Source of the DNA: Paenibacillus antarcticus
GTDB lineage: Bacteria > Bacillota > Bacilli > Paenibacillales > Paenibacillaceae
Direction: 5' to 3'
DNA length: 64,000 nucleotides
Assembly (NCBI RefSeq): GCF_001637225.1
Contig: NZ_LVJI01000007.1
Coordinates: 332,959-396,958, forward strand
This document shows positions 1 to 9,530 of the stretch, piece by piece. The position numbers and the translations under genes were made by a program. Below the pieces are notes generated by a model. It did not search any database, was not told the DNA's origin, and was given only the letters and a program-made list of their open reading frames with translations. The first letter of the stretch is position 1; the number at the start of each line of letters is the position of its first letter.

Positions 1-420
1 GGCCGTATCAGAATTATTACCGAAAGCATTGAAAGCGCTCCACGATCCACCTTGAAACTTCTGAATGTAGTTATTACTTGAATCAGCTAAATATAGTGCT
101 CCGCTTGGACCAATAGCTATACCTTGAGGATTCCAAAAACGGCCAGGAGCAGAGCCAGGTTCAGCTGTACCCTTTATAAATGTCCATTCTTGCCATGTCC
201 CTGTACTTACCATTAATTTCTGAACGCGATTATTTAACCTATCTGATACATAGATATTGCCACCAGCATCAACAGTAATCCCATGAGGACTTTTAAAAGA
301 TCCCAGAGCAAGACCAGGTGCTGCTGCCTCAATTGTAGTAATTGGTATAGAGGTTAACATAAGTAGCACTGCCATACCGATTACAGCAAATTTTTTCAAA
401 ACACTAGATCTGAATTTCAT
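1..420 (-). CDS. Secreted NHL-repeat (six-bladed beta-propeller) protein, 3' part outside the window
   Basis: Reading leftwards from an ATG at 418-420 there are 140 open codons running off the window edge, so only the N-terminal part is visible. The protein starts with MKFRSSVLKK followed by a hydrophobic stretch and an AxA-like site near residue 32, a typical Sec signal peptide. The mature part repeats the NHL blade pattern: residues near 45-60 read GSFKSPHGITVDAGGNIYVS and residues near 95-115 read FWNPQGIAIGPSGALYLADS. NHL repeats form extracellular propellers that bind protein or carbohydrate; the ligand cannot be told here. A ribosome site AAGGAGAT lies about 11 bases upstream. It is downstream of and co-oriented with the large LuxR regulator, from which a terminator separates it. 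Confidence 0.85.
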   Translation of the reverse strand, partial: MKFRSSVLKKFAVIGMAVLLMLTSIPITTIEAAAPGLALGSFKSPHGITVDAGGNIYVSDRLNNRVQKLMVSTGTWQEWTFIKGTAEPGSAPGRFWNPQGIAIGPSGALYLADSSNNYIQKFQGGSWSAFNAFGNNSDTA

Positions 421-551
421 AGCTATTATTACATCTCCTTCAATTTCTAATCTCATAATGCGACCAACTAAACCGTTAATCACCCTAAATCTTAGTAGAA
501 ATGAGCGAAAATTGTATCAACCAAAAGGTGTAGATGACGAAAAAATGTCGA

Positions 552-586
552 AAAAACAAAAAAACTGATGCTAATAAGCACCAGTT
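552..586 (-). terminator. Rho-independent terminator after the LuxR-type regulator
   Basis: On the minus strand an 8-bp stem (564-571 with 578-585, one G-U pair) is followed by a run of seven T and then further T-rich sequence. It lies directly after the stop codon of the 1430-residue regulator. Confidence 0.8.
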
Positions 587-604
587 TCTAACATTAGACA
601 ATTT

Positions 605-3600
605 TCACACAATCTGTAGCTCTTTCGCTCGAATGATAGCATGTCCACGACGCTTGACGCCGAGCTTACTATAAAGATTGATGATATGTGTTTTTACTGT
701 CGCTTCCCCAATGCCTAACTTCACAGCAATTTCCTTATTCGACAAACCTTCAGTCAAAGCGATTAGCACTTCAACTTCACGCTTCGTAAGCGGCTCTATG
801 AGTAGCTGCGGATTGTTGGAATTCACAGCAGGCTGAATGACATCTCTTGCATCCGCAGAAGAATGCCCCTGTAAATGCAGATAAGTCAATCGGGTGATCA
901 TCAGCTCTAGCACACTTAAACTTCTTTGTGTAAAAACACCTGTCACTTGTGTATTTTCTAAATATAGCAGCAAGGACACATTATTTCCCGGTAAACGCAT
1001 AGGCATACAGAGGATAGAGCATGGCGCTGAATATTCAAGATATGGGTCTTTCATATAATAACTCTGAGTAGCATCACCTAACATCACAGTTTCACCCGTC
1101 ATAGTCACATGACGAAGTATATACTCAGGATACACACTAGAGACCTCTTTTCTCCCAGCCTGAGCTTCAATGTGAAAGCTTTTCCCCCTATTACTTAAGA
1201 TATATCCCCGATCTGCACCCAATTGACTAAGTGTGATCACGAGAAACTGTTCTAGCAAATTGGTATCCTGTTTACTTGACCATTGGACAATTTGTTCTAA
1301 TAGTTCTTCCTCAGAATCATATGTCGTGTCCTGTGTAACAGCTATCTCCGTGAGTGAAGCTTGTTCCTGTAGCTCAATCTTCGCTCGATTTGGCAATTCT
1401 TCCTGTTCTTTGGACGCATACCACCATAAATCAGGATACTTGTGCTTGATCTGATTTACTTTAGCAGTTACCCCCCAGACAGAATAGGCCATACATGCAT
1501 TCATGAGCAGAATAGCTGCCCCATTCTGGCTGCCAAGCTCCGTATAGTAGTTCGCAAGTCGCTCGCAAGATATAGCTTCTATTAGGCCCTGTTGCTCTTC
1601 TTTGGCTTTCTTTATTGCTACTTCGTAATCTTGCTGTGAAGCAGCCTTATATCCTCTTAACCGCTTCCATTCAGCTTGGATCAGAAGATGCGCCGAGGAA
1701 TTTCGGCCCAAATACCCTATCCATTTATTCATTTGTCGAGATAATTTTTTTAATCGTTGTATAGTATAGCTCTGTTCTTCCAAGTTCGCACTTCGATAAC
1801 TTGCAGCAAGACATAAAGCTTCATACACTCGCAATTTGCGATTTTGCACCCAGTCTAAATCTAGCTCCTGCTGTCTTCCCCGTTCAGCCCAGCATATTCC
1901 TACCGAATACTTACCTGCAAGATAGGCAACTACAAGCTTATTAATACAGCTATAATTGTCATCTTCCTCCTGATTTTCTGCTCCATTTACAGAAACATAT
2001 CGTTCTTGTATCGTCTCATCTTGTAGAGCTTCACAATACGCTTTGGCATTCTGCATTAAGCCAAGTGTCTTATCATCCATAATCTGAATTGACTTACCAT
2101 CAATGAAAGCGATCAGCTTAGATAAAGCATGTACACTCTCATTATGTGTAACCACACAAGTAATCATGGCCAAATTAGTAAAAGTGGTATCGCCGGATTC
2201 CAGTCCTCTTCGCATTGCCTTCTCTAAGTAACTGGTAGCTTCAATAGGATCCTCCAATTGTTTGAATAACCCGATTGCATACGGGATGCGATAATTCTTA
2301 TCGGTTCTGACAAAAGTAGTTGTCTGCAGATAATCAAGTGTACGGGTTGGAAAAGCTTGGTATAGCCCAGGAGCCCCTCTCTGCAGAAACATTTCATAAA
2401 TAACTACAATGGTCATTAACGACTCATTGGTACCTCGTTTTATTCCATAGCGAATAAATCTGGCACATAAGACAATGTATAATTCCGGATTATATACAAG
2501 CAGAGCCACAGAAAGCCCCAAAATAAGCCCAGACATAGCAAGATATTCTTCATCTTCATTGATCTGCAAGAGATGCAGCTTATTACGCATTCTATACAAG
2601 GCAGTTTGTGTAAGCAGAATCTCTTTAAGCACAGTCCCTTTGGAGACCTTCTTCGGTACGATCCAATCGAACTCAGCGAGTGCCTCTCTCCCGATCTGAA
2701 CGGCCAATTCGCTATTATCAAAAGTACGCACTTCTATTTGATTCAAATAAAGTCGGTAGCGATCTACCTTATTCAGCTTATGTTCTTGATTCATTAATTG
2801 ATCAAAAAGAACTTTTGCTTGCTCTATATTCCCACCTATATGCTCACATATAGCTAATCTCAAAATAATCTGACAAACGATTGAATCCGGCTCACTATCT
2901 TCTTCTAGAGCAAGATTCAAACCCGTTTCAAAATACTTCTTCGCTTCTGTTAAATTCTCGGCATAATAAGCCCTCGTGCCAGCATGGAAATTATATTGAC
3001 CAAGTTCCAGCTTCTCTAGTGCTGCCATTGCATTCATGCCTAAATTCAATTGATCGACTGCATCGAACATTGCATCATTGGGCCAATCTGGGCTACATCG
3101 CTTCAGTACACGCCCGATTGCTAAATGCCATTTACTCTGACTGTCACCCGTAGTCTTATAAACCATTTGCTGTACCTGAATATGTAAAAACATATATTTG
3201 GTCTCATCTGTGTTCTCTGCGTCTTCTTCATCTTCATAACAAATGATTCCCTCTATCTCTGCTGGTTGTAGTAGGCGAAGCGTATCTGTCAGGGAGTAGT
3301 CACATACTTCTGCAAGCACGGACGGTGAGAAGCTCGAACCTATTGCTGCTGCAATCGATAGAATATTCTTGGTCTCTTCCGTGAGCCTGTCAAAGCCTTC
3401 CTTATACAAACGGAAACCCTCTGAAGATTCATCCATCTGGCCCTTAATCTCTTCATTCCACATCCATCGATGCTGCTTCTCATCATAAAACAACTTCTTC
3501 TCTTCGTACCAACTGACTAGAAGCTGTCGCAAAGCACGAGGATTCCCTCCCGTCTCATCATACATAGCACTAGCCAACAAACGGGTACGGGTTGTATCCT

Positions 3601-4897
3601 CATGCACAATACTAGATAACCATTGCCTCACATCATCGTAATACAACGCGTTTAACTCCATATGTTCCACTCGATTATTCATAAGCGCCTTATGCTGAGT
3701 ACCAATAAACATCAAACCTGTGAACGCTTCATTATGTATTAGTTGTTCCAAAACTACTAATGTCTCATCATCCGCCCATTGCAGATCTTCCAGAAATATC
3801 ACTAGCGGTTGCAACGCTTCAGCAAAACATCTTAACAATAAAAGAAGCAATTTACTGATTCGAGTTTCCGCATCTGAAAAGTTTGTAGAAGAGCTGTTCA
3901 AGCTGTTCAAGCTGTTCAAGCTGTTCACAGGATTGTTTAACAATGCTCTGGATTCAGGAAGAATCTCCATAAGCAATTCAGCTTCTTGTTCCAGTAGTTG
4001 TAGTTGATTCATCCGTTTCTTTACAGCTGTAATTGAAGTAGCTGGTTCACTCCAGAGTTGCTCGATCCATTGGAGAAGTACTTGCACGATAGGATCAAAT
4101 AGCCTATGCTGCCCACTGGGCGGATCACATTTCCCCTCGATGAATCGACCACCTTGCCTTATAACTCTTTGTTTAAATTGTTGAATAAGAGAGGTCTTGC
4201 CTACGCCCTCACTACCTGTAACATATATCATAACAGAGCTTCCCGAGACTGCCTTCTCAAGCCCAAGCTGAAGCTGATCCATTTCAGCATTTCTTCCAAA
4301 TAGTGAGTCCGTAATTCGAAATATACTAGCTTCGTCAAATTTACCTAACTCAAATGGCAAAAGTGTCCCGTGTTGTTCCAACATCGAATGACATTTCTTT
4401 AAATCATGAAGTAAACCATATGCGCTCTGATAGCGGTCTTCAGGCGACTTTGCAAGTAACTTCAGGATTATCGCTTGAAGCGGCCCTTCTAACTCGGGTC
4501 GAATTTCAACCATCGGACGAGGAGACTGAGAAATATGCACAGATCCCCAATCATGCCGATCTTGGTTTTGAAAAGGAAGCTGACCCGTCAGCATTTCATA
4601 GAAAATAACACCCAACGCATAGAGATCGCTGCGTTTATCCGGTGTGCGATTCATTCTCCCTGTCTGCTCAGGAGATTTATAAGCAAAATTGGACTCGACA
4701 ATCTCCGTTATTTTAGCCAAGGATGCATCGATTTGAACTCTAATATTTGCAGGGTTTATTACTCCAATAATCTCATTCTGTTTATGTGCCTTGTACACCA
4801 TATCTGCCAATGTAACAGCCACTCGAACAAAGGATTCCAATTCAAGTAAAGGACCCGTCATCCATTCTTTTAGACTTTTATCATCTGTTCGTCTCAT
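605..4897 (-). CDS. Giant LuxR-type regulator: pseudokinase - AAA ATPase - TPR-like - GAF - HTH
   Basis: About 1430 residues. Residues 1-170 resemble the C-lobe of a Ser/Thr kinase ([20 protein letters not shown] followed by [17 protein letters not shown]), but the ATP-binding N-lobe is absent, the HRD-loop position reads GVINPANI and no DFG is seen, so it should be catalytically dead. A Walker [10 protein letters not shown] near residue 230 and a Walker B-like [14 protein letters not shown] mark an AAA/STAND ATPase. A long helical TPR-like region follows, then a GAF-like domain (about 1225-1340) and a C-terminal LuxR HTH ([20 protein letters not shown]). The family is related to PknK/MalT-like signal-transduction ATPases. 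The start at 4895-4897 is chosen because GAGGG lies eight bases upstream; a GTG at 4963 in the same frame has no ribosome site. Signal and targets are unknown. Confidence 0.85.
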   Translation of the reverse strand: MRRTDDKSLKEWMTGPLLELESFVRVAVTLADMVYKAHKQNEIIGVINPANIRVQIDASLAKITEIVESNFAYKSPEQTGRMNRTPDKRSDLYALGVIFYEMLTGQLPFQNQDRHDWGSVHISQSPRPMVEIRPELEGPLQAIILKLLAKSPEDRYQSAYGLLHDLKKCHSMLEQHGTLLPFELGKFDEASIFRITDSLFGRNAEMDQLQLGLEKAVSGSSVMIYVTGSEGVGKTSLIQQFKQRVIRQGGRFIEGKCDPPSGQHRLFDPIVQVLLQWIEQLWSEPATSITAVKKRMNQLQLLEQEAELLMEILPESRALLNNPVNSLNSLNSLNSSSTNFSDAETRISKLLLLLLRCFAEALQPLVIFLEDLQWADDETLVVLEQLIHNEAFTGLMFIGTQHKALMNNRVEHMELNALYYDDVRQWLSSIVHEDTTRTRLLASAMYDETGGNPRALRQLLVSWYEEKKLFYDEKQHRWMWNEEIKGQMDESSEGFRLYKEGFDRLTEETKNILSIAAAIGSSFSPSVLAEVCDYSLTDTLRLLQPAEIEGIICYEDEEDAENTDETKYMFLHIQVQQMVYKTTGDSQSKWHLAIGRVLKRCSPDWPNDAMFDAVDQLNLGMNAMAALEKLELGQYNFHAGTRAYYAENLTEAKKYFETGLNLALEEDSEPDSIVCQIILRLAICEHIGGNIEQAKVLFDQLMNQEHKLNKVDRYRLYLNQIEVRTFDNSELAVQIGREALAEFDWIVPKKVSKGTVLKEILLTQTALYRMRNKLHLLQINEDEEYLAMSGLILGLSVALLVYNPELYIVLCARFIRYGIKRGTNESLMTIVVIYEMFLQRGAPGLYQAFPTRTLDYLQTTTFVRTDKNYRIPYAIGLFKQLEDPIEATSYLEKAMRRGLESGDTTFTNLAMITCVVTHNESVHALSKLIAFIDGKSIQIMDDKTLGLMQNAKAYCEALQDETIQERYVSVNGAENQEEDDNYSCINKLVVAYLAGKYSVGICWAERGRQQELDLDWVQNRKLRVYEALCLAASYRSANLEEQSYTIQRLKKLSRQMNKWIGYLGRNSSAHLLIQAEWKRLRGYKAASQQDYEVAIKKAKEEQQGLIEAISCERLANYYTELGSQNGAAILLMNACMAYSVWGVTAKVNQIKHKYPDLWWYASKEQEELPNRAKIELQEQASLTEIAVTQDTTYDSEEELLEQIVQWSSKQDTNLLEQFLVITLSQLGADRGYILSNRGKSFHIEAQAGRKEVSSVYPEYILRHVTMTGETVMLGDATQSYYMKDPYLEYSAPCSILCMPMRLPGNNVSLLLYLENTQVTGVFTQRSLSVLELMITRLTYLHLQGHSSADARDVIQPAVNSNNPQLLIEPLTKREVEVLIALTEGLSNKEIAVKLGIGEATVKTHIINLYSKLGVKRRGHAIIRAKELQIV
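3892..3927. repeat. Four tandem copies of a 9-bp unit inside the LuxR regulator
   Basis: The unit AGCTGTTCA is repeated four times without mismatch. Being 9 bp it preserves frame and encodes an NSL repeat ([11 protein letters not shown]) in the linker between the AAA ATPase core elements. Slippage would change linker length without breaking the gene. Confidence 0.95.
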
Positions 4898-5254
4898 GTA
4901 TTCAACCCTCGTTATTTGTAACATTTTAGGAATTATTTGAGTAACTAGTATGTAGTTTATCACATTTCATTTTCACAAAGGAGTTCTCTAATTATTTTAC
5001 AGAAGCCCCCTTCGGATTGTTTCAGCCCTATGTGGATAACATCTCCACGTTTATCCTCAAATCCGGCTTGTCCTTCTGCCCAATAACTACTCCACCTAAA
5101 CCTCGTTTTGCACTCTCTCAAGATCTTACTCAATTGAGAGACTATAGTATTTTACAAACGGAAAGTGAATAATTTTGCAACTATGAACCCATGAATATTT
5201 TTCTTGATATAGAGCCCCTATAGATATGTAAGTTACACTTATATTTCCTAGCAC
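4898..5254. other. Non-coding gap upstream of the LuxR regulator
   Basis: No convincing gene. It presumably holds the regulator's promoter, not assigned. A single perfect DnaA-box match (TGTGGATAA) sits at 5031-5039; by itself this is not evidence of function. Confidence 0.5.
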
Positions 5255-5305
5255 TTATTTATGATACGGTTCACCGTAACATCTATAGAGCGAAATACAG
5301 GTAAT
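5255..5305 (-). pseudogene. Relic or att-like copy of the rlmH 3' end
   Basis: Minus-strand reading ends LYRCYGEPYHK and a stop, resembling the C-terminus of the intact RlmH in this window ([15 protein letters not shown]). The core of 14 bases at 5262-5275 is identical to 8036-8049, inside the final codons of rlmH, and in the same orientation. Similarity fades within about 35 bases. No RlmH-like sequence is visible further upstream in the 85-codon reading frame that contains it (to 5512), so this is either a decayed duplicate or an attachment-site repeat left by an integration at rlmH. Confidence 0.45.
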
Positions 5306-5565
5306 TCTCATACTTTTAGCTTTGTAACTACATTGGTCTGAATGCTTTAGATAATTCCGGTAGATTAATGCATCCACGATTAGCTTTTTTAACTCTGTCA
5401 TAATTTTCAGTGCCGCTGAAAAGGTGTGGCTTAATCCCGAAAAAGACGAGAATATGGATGCCGGTGAAGAACAATCCACGGCTCCGATGTACGCCTCTAT
5501 TTTAATTTGCATGTCAATGGAAATTTATTCAAAACTTTTTCTGGTTTTCTGAATATTTTGCTGTA

Positions 5566-7131
5566 CTATTCCACAAATTCGTACTTTTCAGTAAAAACCC
5601 GCACTTGATTTCGACCTGCTCTTTTGGCAGCATAAAGTGCTTCATCAGCTTTTTGAAGAAGTTGATAGATTGTTTCCTCCACAGCTCCTGTCGTTACGGA
5701 TACTCCAAAACTGGAGGTAACCGATACCAATTTCCCATTTTCAACTAGAGGCTTCTGTTCAATGCAAAATCTAAGGTAATTAGCGAACTTTTCCCCTTCC
5801 GCTAGTGTATAGCCAGGTAAAGCGAGTATAAATTCTTCACCACCATATCTAGCAAATAGTATATGTTCTCCCATCTCAGCCTTACATATTTGAGCCACAT
5901 GTACTAGCATTTGATCTCCGGTTTGATGCCCATAAGTGTCGTTCACTTTTTTGAAAAGATCAATATCAAATAGAATAATCACAAAGGATGACAGTTCACC
6001 CTTTGCTTTCATTAAGCTTTGCTCACTTTTCTGGAAAAAGGCACGACGATTGTATATTTGTGTAAGATCATCATAATAGGCTTGATGCTCTAACTTTTGT
6101 TGTAATGTATGTAGCTCTGTTATATCCGTAAATATAATTAGTAAGCCAGAGTTATTATTTGATTGTTGAAGCATAGAAATACGTAGCTGATAAATATAAT
6201 TAGCTTGATGAATCGTAACATTCAATTTATCTGAGATCGTATCTAATTGTACAGGGAATGATTGATCCGTTAGCATATACCAAACTTGATCAAATGGCTG
6301 CCCTAACGTTGATCGATCCAATTCACTAAACATAATTTTACATGCTTGATTATATTCGATTAATTGATAGGTATCATTAAGCACAATGACACCATCGTTC
6401 ATACTATTAAAGATCGTTTCCTTCGCAACTGGCATAATTGATAGCATTCGAGAGGAAGTAATAGACCAAAGGTACAAAACAGAAGAAAACCAAATAACCA
6501 TTGGTACAGGATCGATACCATCGGGTGTCACTCCTATGAATAATAAAAATGCAGTCACTATTGGAAGCAATTGACCGCAGATGAGGGCAAATAATTGAGA
6601 TCGATATACACTAACGGTTTCCTTCCAGCGTGAAAGTAGCAATAAGAGCGCAGCTAACATACAGCTGAAAATGTAAATATTATGTACAGCAAACCATGCC
6701 CCATATTCAATCTCACTATATGGAGCCCCAAGCACCGAATGGATATCATATATTCTATAGTAAAAATGATGGGATTCATTTGTTACATTGATGAGAAAAG
6801 TAAAACAAGGCATTGTAAGTAAAGCGATTATTCTTTTTCTCGTTATTTTATAACCCAAATATTGCATGACAAACAATAATCCTAACGGAGGGAAAAATGG
6901 CATCCCTACATACTGTACAATATTCCAAAATCTAAGTTGTTCTAACGAAGTCGATATTAAGCTAAAGGCATAACCAAAGCAATAAATCATTGAAGTTAAT
7001 GTATTCCACATGAACAAATTAGCGATATTTGTATAATAATGTCTCCTCCAATAAGTATAGACAAGTATAGACAAATTCAGAACAGCCGAAGTACAAACTA
7101 ATGTTATATATGCTGCTAGCTTCGAATCCAA
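5566..7131 (-). CDS. Membrane-bound diguanylate cyclase (7TM - PAS - GGDEF)
   Basis: 521 residues. Residues 1-225 contain about seven hydrophobic segments resembling the 7TM N-terminal region of histidine kinases (HisKA_7TM type). A PAS domain follows (IFNSMNDGVIVLNDTYQLIE, about 240-335), then a GGDEF domain (about 350-510) with an intact active-site loop FARYGGEEFILALPG and the substrate/metal region LFDIDLFKKVNDTYGHQTGD. It should make cyclic di-GMP from GTP at the membrane in response to a PAS or membrane signal. No RxxD inhibitory site is apparent five residues before the GGEEF. The start is a TTG at 7129-7131, preceded by an in-frame stop and a modest GTGGG ribosome site. The gene lies between two copies of the rlmH 3'-end repeat. 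Confidence 0.88.
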   Translation of the reverse strand: MDSKLAAYITLVCTSAVLNLSILVYTYWRRHYYTNIANLFMWNTLTSMIYCFGYAFSLISTSLEQLRFWNIVQYVGMPFFPPLGLLFVMQYLGYKITRKRIIALLTMPCFTFLINVTNESHHFYYRIYDIHSVLGAPYSEIEYGAWFAVHNIYIFSCMLAALLLLLSRWKETVSVYRSQLFALICGQLLPIVTAFLLFIGVTPDGIDPVPMVIWFSSVLYLWSITSSRMLSIMPVAKETIFNSMNDGVIVLNDTYQLIEYNQACKIMFSELDRSTLGQPFDQVWYMLTDQSFPVQLDTISDKLNVTIHQANYIYQLRISMLQQSNNNSGLLIIFTDITELHTLQQKLEHQAYYDDLTQIYNRRAFFQKSEQSLMKAKGELSSFVIILFDIDLFKKVNDTYGHQTGDQMLVHVAQICKAEMGEHILFARYGGEEFILALPGYTLAEGEKFANYLRFCIEQKPLVENGKLVSVTSSFGVSVTTGAVEETIYQLLQKADEALYAAKRAGRNQVRVFTEKYEFVE

Positions 7132-7485
7132 TAGTTATACCCACTTTCATACAATACATTTATCTTTACGTTAACACGATTAACATAAGATGTTGATGTG
7201 TTCCTTAAACCATGTACAGGATTCGGTCCACATCACTATTGTGCCTGTACTACCCACATCGTATTGATTATTGCTTCATGAAATAGATTGTTTTTAACTT
7301 AGCATGACACTCATGACAGTAGCAACACATTTCGCGAAGCAGTAATGCTATGATTACTGTTTCGTCTTTACCGATCACCAAATAGTTAGTACAACATTAC
7401 AAAATTTCTTGAAAAAATTAAGAAAGAGAAGTCTGTAGTTATCCTACTGTAAACAGTTTCAACAGCTATACATATATATAGAAGC

Positions 7486-7650
7486 AATCAGCCGCTTATC
7501 GAACGAGCATTTCGCAACTTGCTGGACATTCCCATTCGTTACGGGAATGAAAGGCATTTCCTTGGAGTCGGATTAACGGAAGAAGAGGGTGCAGTGTACA
7601 TTACTGTCAGAGATCGTGGCAGAGGAATCGCATCTGAGGATTGCGAGACA
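7486..7650 (+). pseudogene. Fragment of a sensor histidine kinase HATPase domain
   Basis: The plus strand reads PLIERAFRNLLDIPIRYGNE at 7492-7551 and then VYITVRDRGRGIASE at 7597-7641, matching the N-box and the DxGxGI G1 box of a histidine-kinase ATPase domain. The N-box asparagine that normally follows NLLD is replaced (DIPIRYG where DNAIRYG is usual). Upstream H-box and downstream G2 box are missing, and the reading frame drifts into unrelated sequence before the terminator. It is a non-functional remnant of a two-component gene. Confidence 0.7.
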
Positions 7651-7681
7651 ACGAAATTCATCAATTATATTGAATTGCAAA

Positions 7682-7720
7682 CAAGTACCCATCGATTGGA
7701 TGGGTACTTGTTTTACTTCT
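7682..7720 (+). terminator. Rho-independent terminator after the histidine-kinase relic
   Basis: Perfect 11-bp stem (7682-7692 with 7700-7710), 7-base loop, then TTTTACTTCT. It is in the right place to have ended the gene from which the relic derives. Confidence 0.85.
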
Positions 7721-8028
7721 AATTATAAAGGTCTCCCCATGTACGAGATAAGTTCAATTAAATCAATTTAGAATTTTGTAAGGCGCTTGATATTAACTGT
7801 TATTTCCGCCTTAGTTATAAACGCTATTGGCTCAAACTGTGCACTCGTTTTACCAGATAAGAAACCCGCTTATTAGCTATCAGTTACGCTACTCTTTCCC
7901 CACTTGGATACTTATCCTGCATTTGCAAATGATCCAAGCAGCTGGGGAAATACAAATATTAATTAAAAGAGTGGTTTATGGAACAAAAAAAGTCTGAAGT
8001 GTATCTTGGTCTTTGAAAAAATTTCGCC

Positions 8029-8508
8029 CTACTTGTGATACGGTTCACCTCGATTAATCTTCACCGCCCGATACACCTGCTCCGTCAGCACCAGCCGCAT
8101 CAGCTGATGCGGCAACGTCATGCGCCCGAAGCTGAGCTTCTGCTGGGCGCGACGCAGTACTGCATCGGAGAGCCCGTGGCTTCCTCCGATAACAAACACG
8201 ATATGGCTCGTCCCATAGGTGCCGAGCTTATCGATCTCAGCAGCCAGCTCTTCCGAGCTCCATAGCTGGCCACCAATAGCGAGCGCAACGACATGCGCCT
8301 CGCTCTTAATATGCGCGAGGATGCGTTCGCCCTCGCGATCTTTAACGATAGACACCTCAGCATCGCTTAAGGTGTCCGGTGCCTTCTCATCCGCTACCTC
8401 TACCATTTGGAATTTAATGTACGGATTTAACCGCTTAGCATATTCCTGAATCCCAAGAACTAAATACTTCTCTTTCAACTTCCCCACGCCAATAATCTGA
8501 ATAAACAC
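8029..8508 (-). CDS. rlmH: 23S rRNA (pseudouridine-1915-N3)-methyltransferase RlmH
   Basis: 159 residues, the usual family length. SPOUT-class methyltransferase acting on pseudouridine 1915 in helix 69 of 23S rRNA within the 70S ribosome, using S-adenosylmethionine. Visible hallmarks are [16 protein letters not shown] at the N-terminus, the SAM-binding knot [17 protein letters not shown] (about 107-123) and the conserved C-terminal end RGEPYHK. Start is GTG at 8506-8508 with GGAGGT ten bases upstream. The coding sequence looks richer in G+C than its surroundings. In staphylococci the 3' end of this gene is the SCC integration site; a matching short repeat is found 2.8 kb downstream here. Confidence 0.97.
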   Translation of the reverse strand: MFIQIIGVGKLKEKYLVLGIQEYAKRLNPYIKFQMVEVADEKAPDTLSDAEVSIVKDREGERILAHIKSEAHVVALAIGGQLWSSEELAAEIDKLGTYGTSHIVFVIGGSHGLSDAVLRRAQQKLSFGRMTLPHQLMRLVLTEQVYRAVKINRGEPYHK

Positions 8509-8756
8509 TACTCAATCAACCTCCACCATTTATGTATGCGTTCAACGATATACAATACCGTTATATATTTTTAATAATCATGTACTCATGATTAAATTTA
8601 CATCCATCATTATTTCCATAGTCTTCACATTCAAGAACTCCACCCTTAATCGTTCTACATCTACGATTTAACTAGTAGTTCAAACTATTACCAATAAATC
8701 CATAACCGAAAAATCAAATCCATTAGTTAAGCGTAATGTAATCTCGTACGCTACCA

Positions 8757-8820
8757 ACACGATAATCAAACTTTTAGTTCAATCAGTAAGAACTAAAAGT
8801 TTGATTATCGTGTTTTTCTT
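8757..8820 (+). terminator. Very strong terminator-like hairpin without an obvious gene
   Basis: A perfect 23-bp stem (8757-8779 with 8791-8813) with an 11-base loop, followed on the plus strand by TTTTTCTTTT. The neighbouring gene rlmH is on the minus strand and reads away from it, so no plus-strand transcription unit that would need it is seen. Confidence 0.7.
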
Positions 8821-8904
8821 TTGCACTTATACTTATACTTATATTTCTATTTGTATTTTTACTTGTACTTTCATTAGCCCATGAACTTCACATTCCCACC
8901 CACC

Positions 8905-9190
8905 TAGCGATGAAATGAGACCCTACTACATTGTAGGAATCTGAACGATGCGAAGCATCTAACCCATACGGAGTATGAACAGTGTTTCCATGGTACCAGC
9001 GTAGAGGACGGAATTGTTCTGGAAGAAGCGACAGCGTTCGCCTTTGTCCCCGGATTTCTACCGCGAGTAGCGGTATCCAATCAGGAAATCTGGGGACAAC
9101 AGCGATCGGAAGAACAATCCGTTCACGAAGCGTAACTTCGAAGCACCTCCAAAGCTACGCCCTCAAAGTTACCTGCATCGTTTCCATCCC
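8905..9190. repeat. Candidate dispersed intergenic repeat with a 110-base imperfect hairpin
   Basis: The core 9008-9122 folds on itself: TTGTTCT (9014-9020) pairs with AGAACAA (9111-9117), TTGTCCCC (about 9044-9051) with GGGGACAA (9092-9099), GATTTC with GAAATC, and CCGC with GCGG around a GAGTA loop at 9065-9069. Flanks contain smaller hairpins (CCTACTACATTGTAGG near 8922). The G+C-rich composition and palindromic order differ from the AT-rich surroundings. I recall similar sequences between genes in Paenibacillus genomes but cannot verify this. It may be a REP/MITE-like element or a structured RNA. Confidence 0.6.
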
Positions 9191-9199
9191 CCACAAATA

Positions 9200-9228
9200 C
9201 AAAAAGGGCGTCAAATTTCACGCCCTTT
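9200..9228 (-). terminator. Terminator of yyzF
   Basis: A 9-bp stem (9203-9211 with 9220-9228) with an 8-base loop; on the minus strand it is followed by TTTTT (9201-9205). It starts four bases after the yyzF stop codon. Confidence 0.9.
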
Positions 9229-9231
9229 CAC

Positions 9232-9399
9232 TTATACGACCAAATACTGCGCCGCCTGCTCACACTCAATACATTTCACTGGAGGATCCCAGTCGGAGAA
9301 CTCGGTTTCCTTCAAATCCACAATGTCCGGTGCATCTTCATATTCATCAACGAAACTGTCAATCGCGAACTCTACATGATCTTTGCATACAACGTACAT
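9232..9399 (-). CDS. yyzF: Small CxxH/CxxC-type protein (YyzF/BA_5709 family)
   Basis: 55 residues, starting MYVVCKDHVEFAIDSFVDEY and containing CKDH near the start and CIEC near the end, the CxxH...CxxC arrangement that names the family and suggests a zinc-binding knuckle. Function is not established. In Bacilli the gene sits by rlmH and htrC, as here. GAGGA upstream of the ATG at 9397-9399 is well placed; another in-frame ATG four codons upstream is too close to that site. It has its own terminator. Confidence 0.88.
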   Translation of the reverse strand: MYVVCKDHVEFAIDSFVDEYEDAPDIVDLKETEFSDWDPPVKCIECEQAAQYLVV

Positions 9400-9530
9400 G
9401 AACGAAAGCATCCTCTCTGTCCTACACTCTGCTGTTTTTTATCTATTATAACCCGAAACCACCTATAACACATCCACAATCTACATACATTTCATCAGCT
9501 ATTTATCACGAGCCCCTGATTTATGTCATT

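Larger units (their letters stand above)
7132..8028. other. Non-coding and relic stretch between the diguanylate cyclase and rlmH
   Basis: Apart from the histidine-kinase fragment and its terminator (listed separately) there is no gene here. The stretch looks AT-rich and decayed. Confidence 0.6.
8509..9198. other. Long intergenic region between rlmH and yyzF
   Basis: No protein gene is supported. It contains an orphan terminator-like hairpin (8757-8820), a short tract rich in repeated ACTTAT units (8826-8875) and a long imperfect hairpin repeat (about 8905-9190), listed separately. Confidence 0.7.

Noticed and set aside
5031..5039. Perfect DnaA box TGTGGATAA 46 kb from oriC
   Set aside because: A single 9-mer can occur by chance and no cluster of boxes is near it.
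5255..5512. 85-codon minus-strand reading frame ending GEPYHK
   Set aside because: Only the last dozen residues resemble RlmH; the rest is low-similarity sequence without a family pattern. Kept as a relic/att repeat, not as a gene.
8009..8020. GGTCTTTGAAAA near the rlmH end, resembling the rRNA boxA-like leader
   Set aside because: Only 12 bases, no rRNA or tRNA remains around it; probably chance.
8982..9401. 139-codon plus-strand frame across the hairpin repeat and yyzF
   Set aside because: It is rich in Ser and Arg with no family pattern, runs antisense to yyzF and crosses a terminator and a palindrome; a shadow frame.
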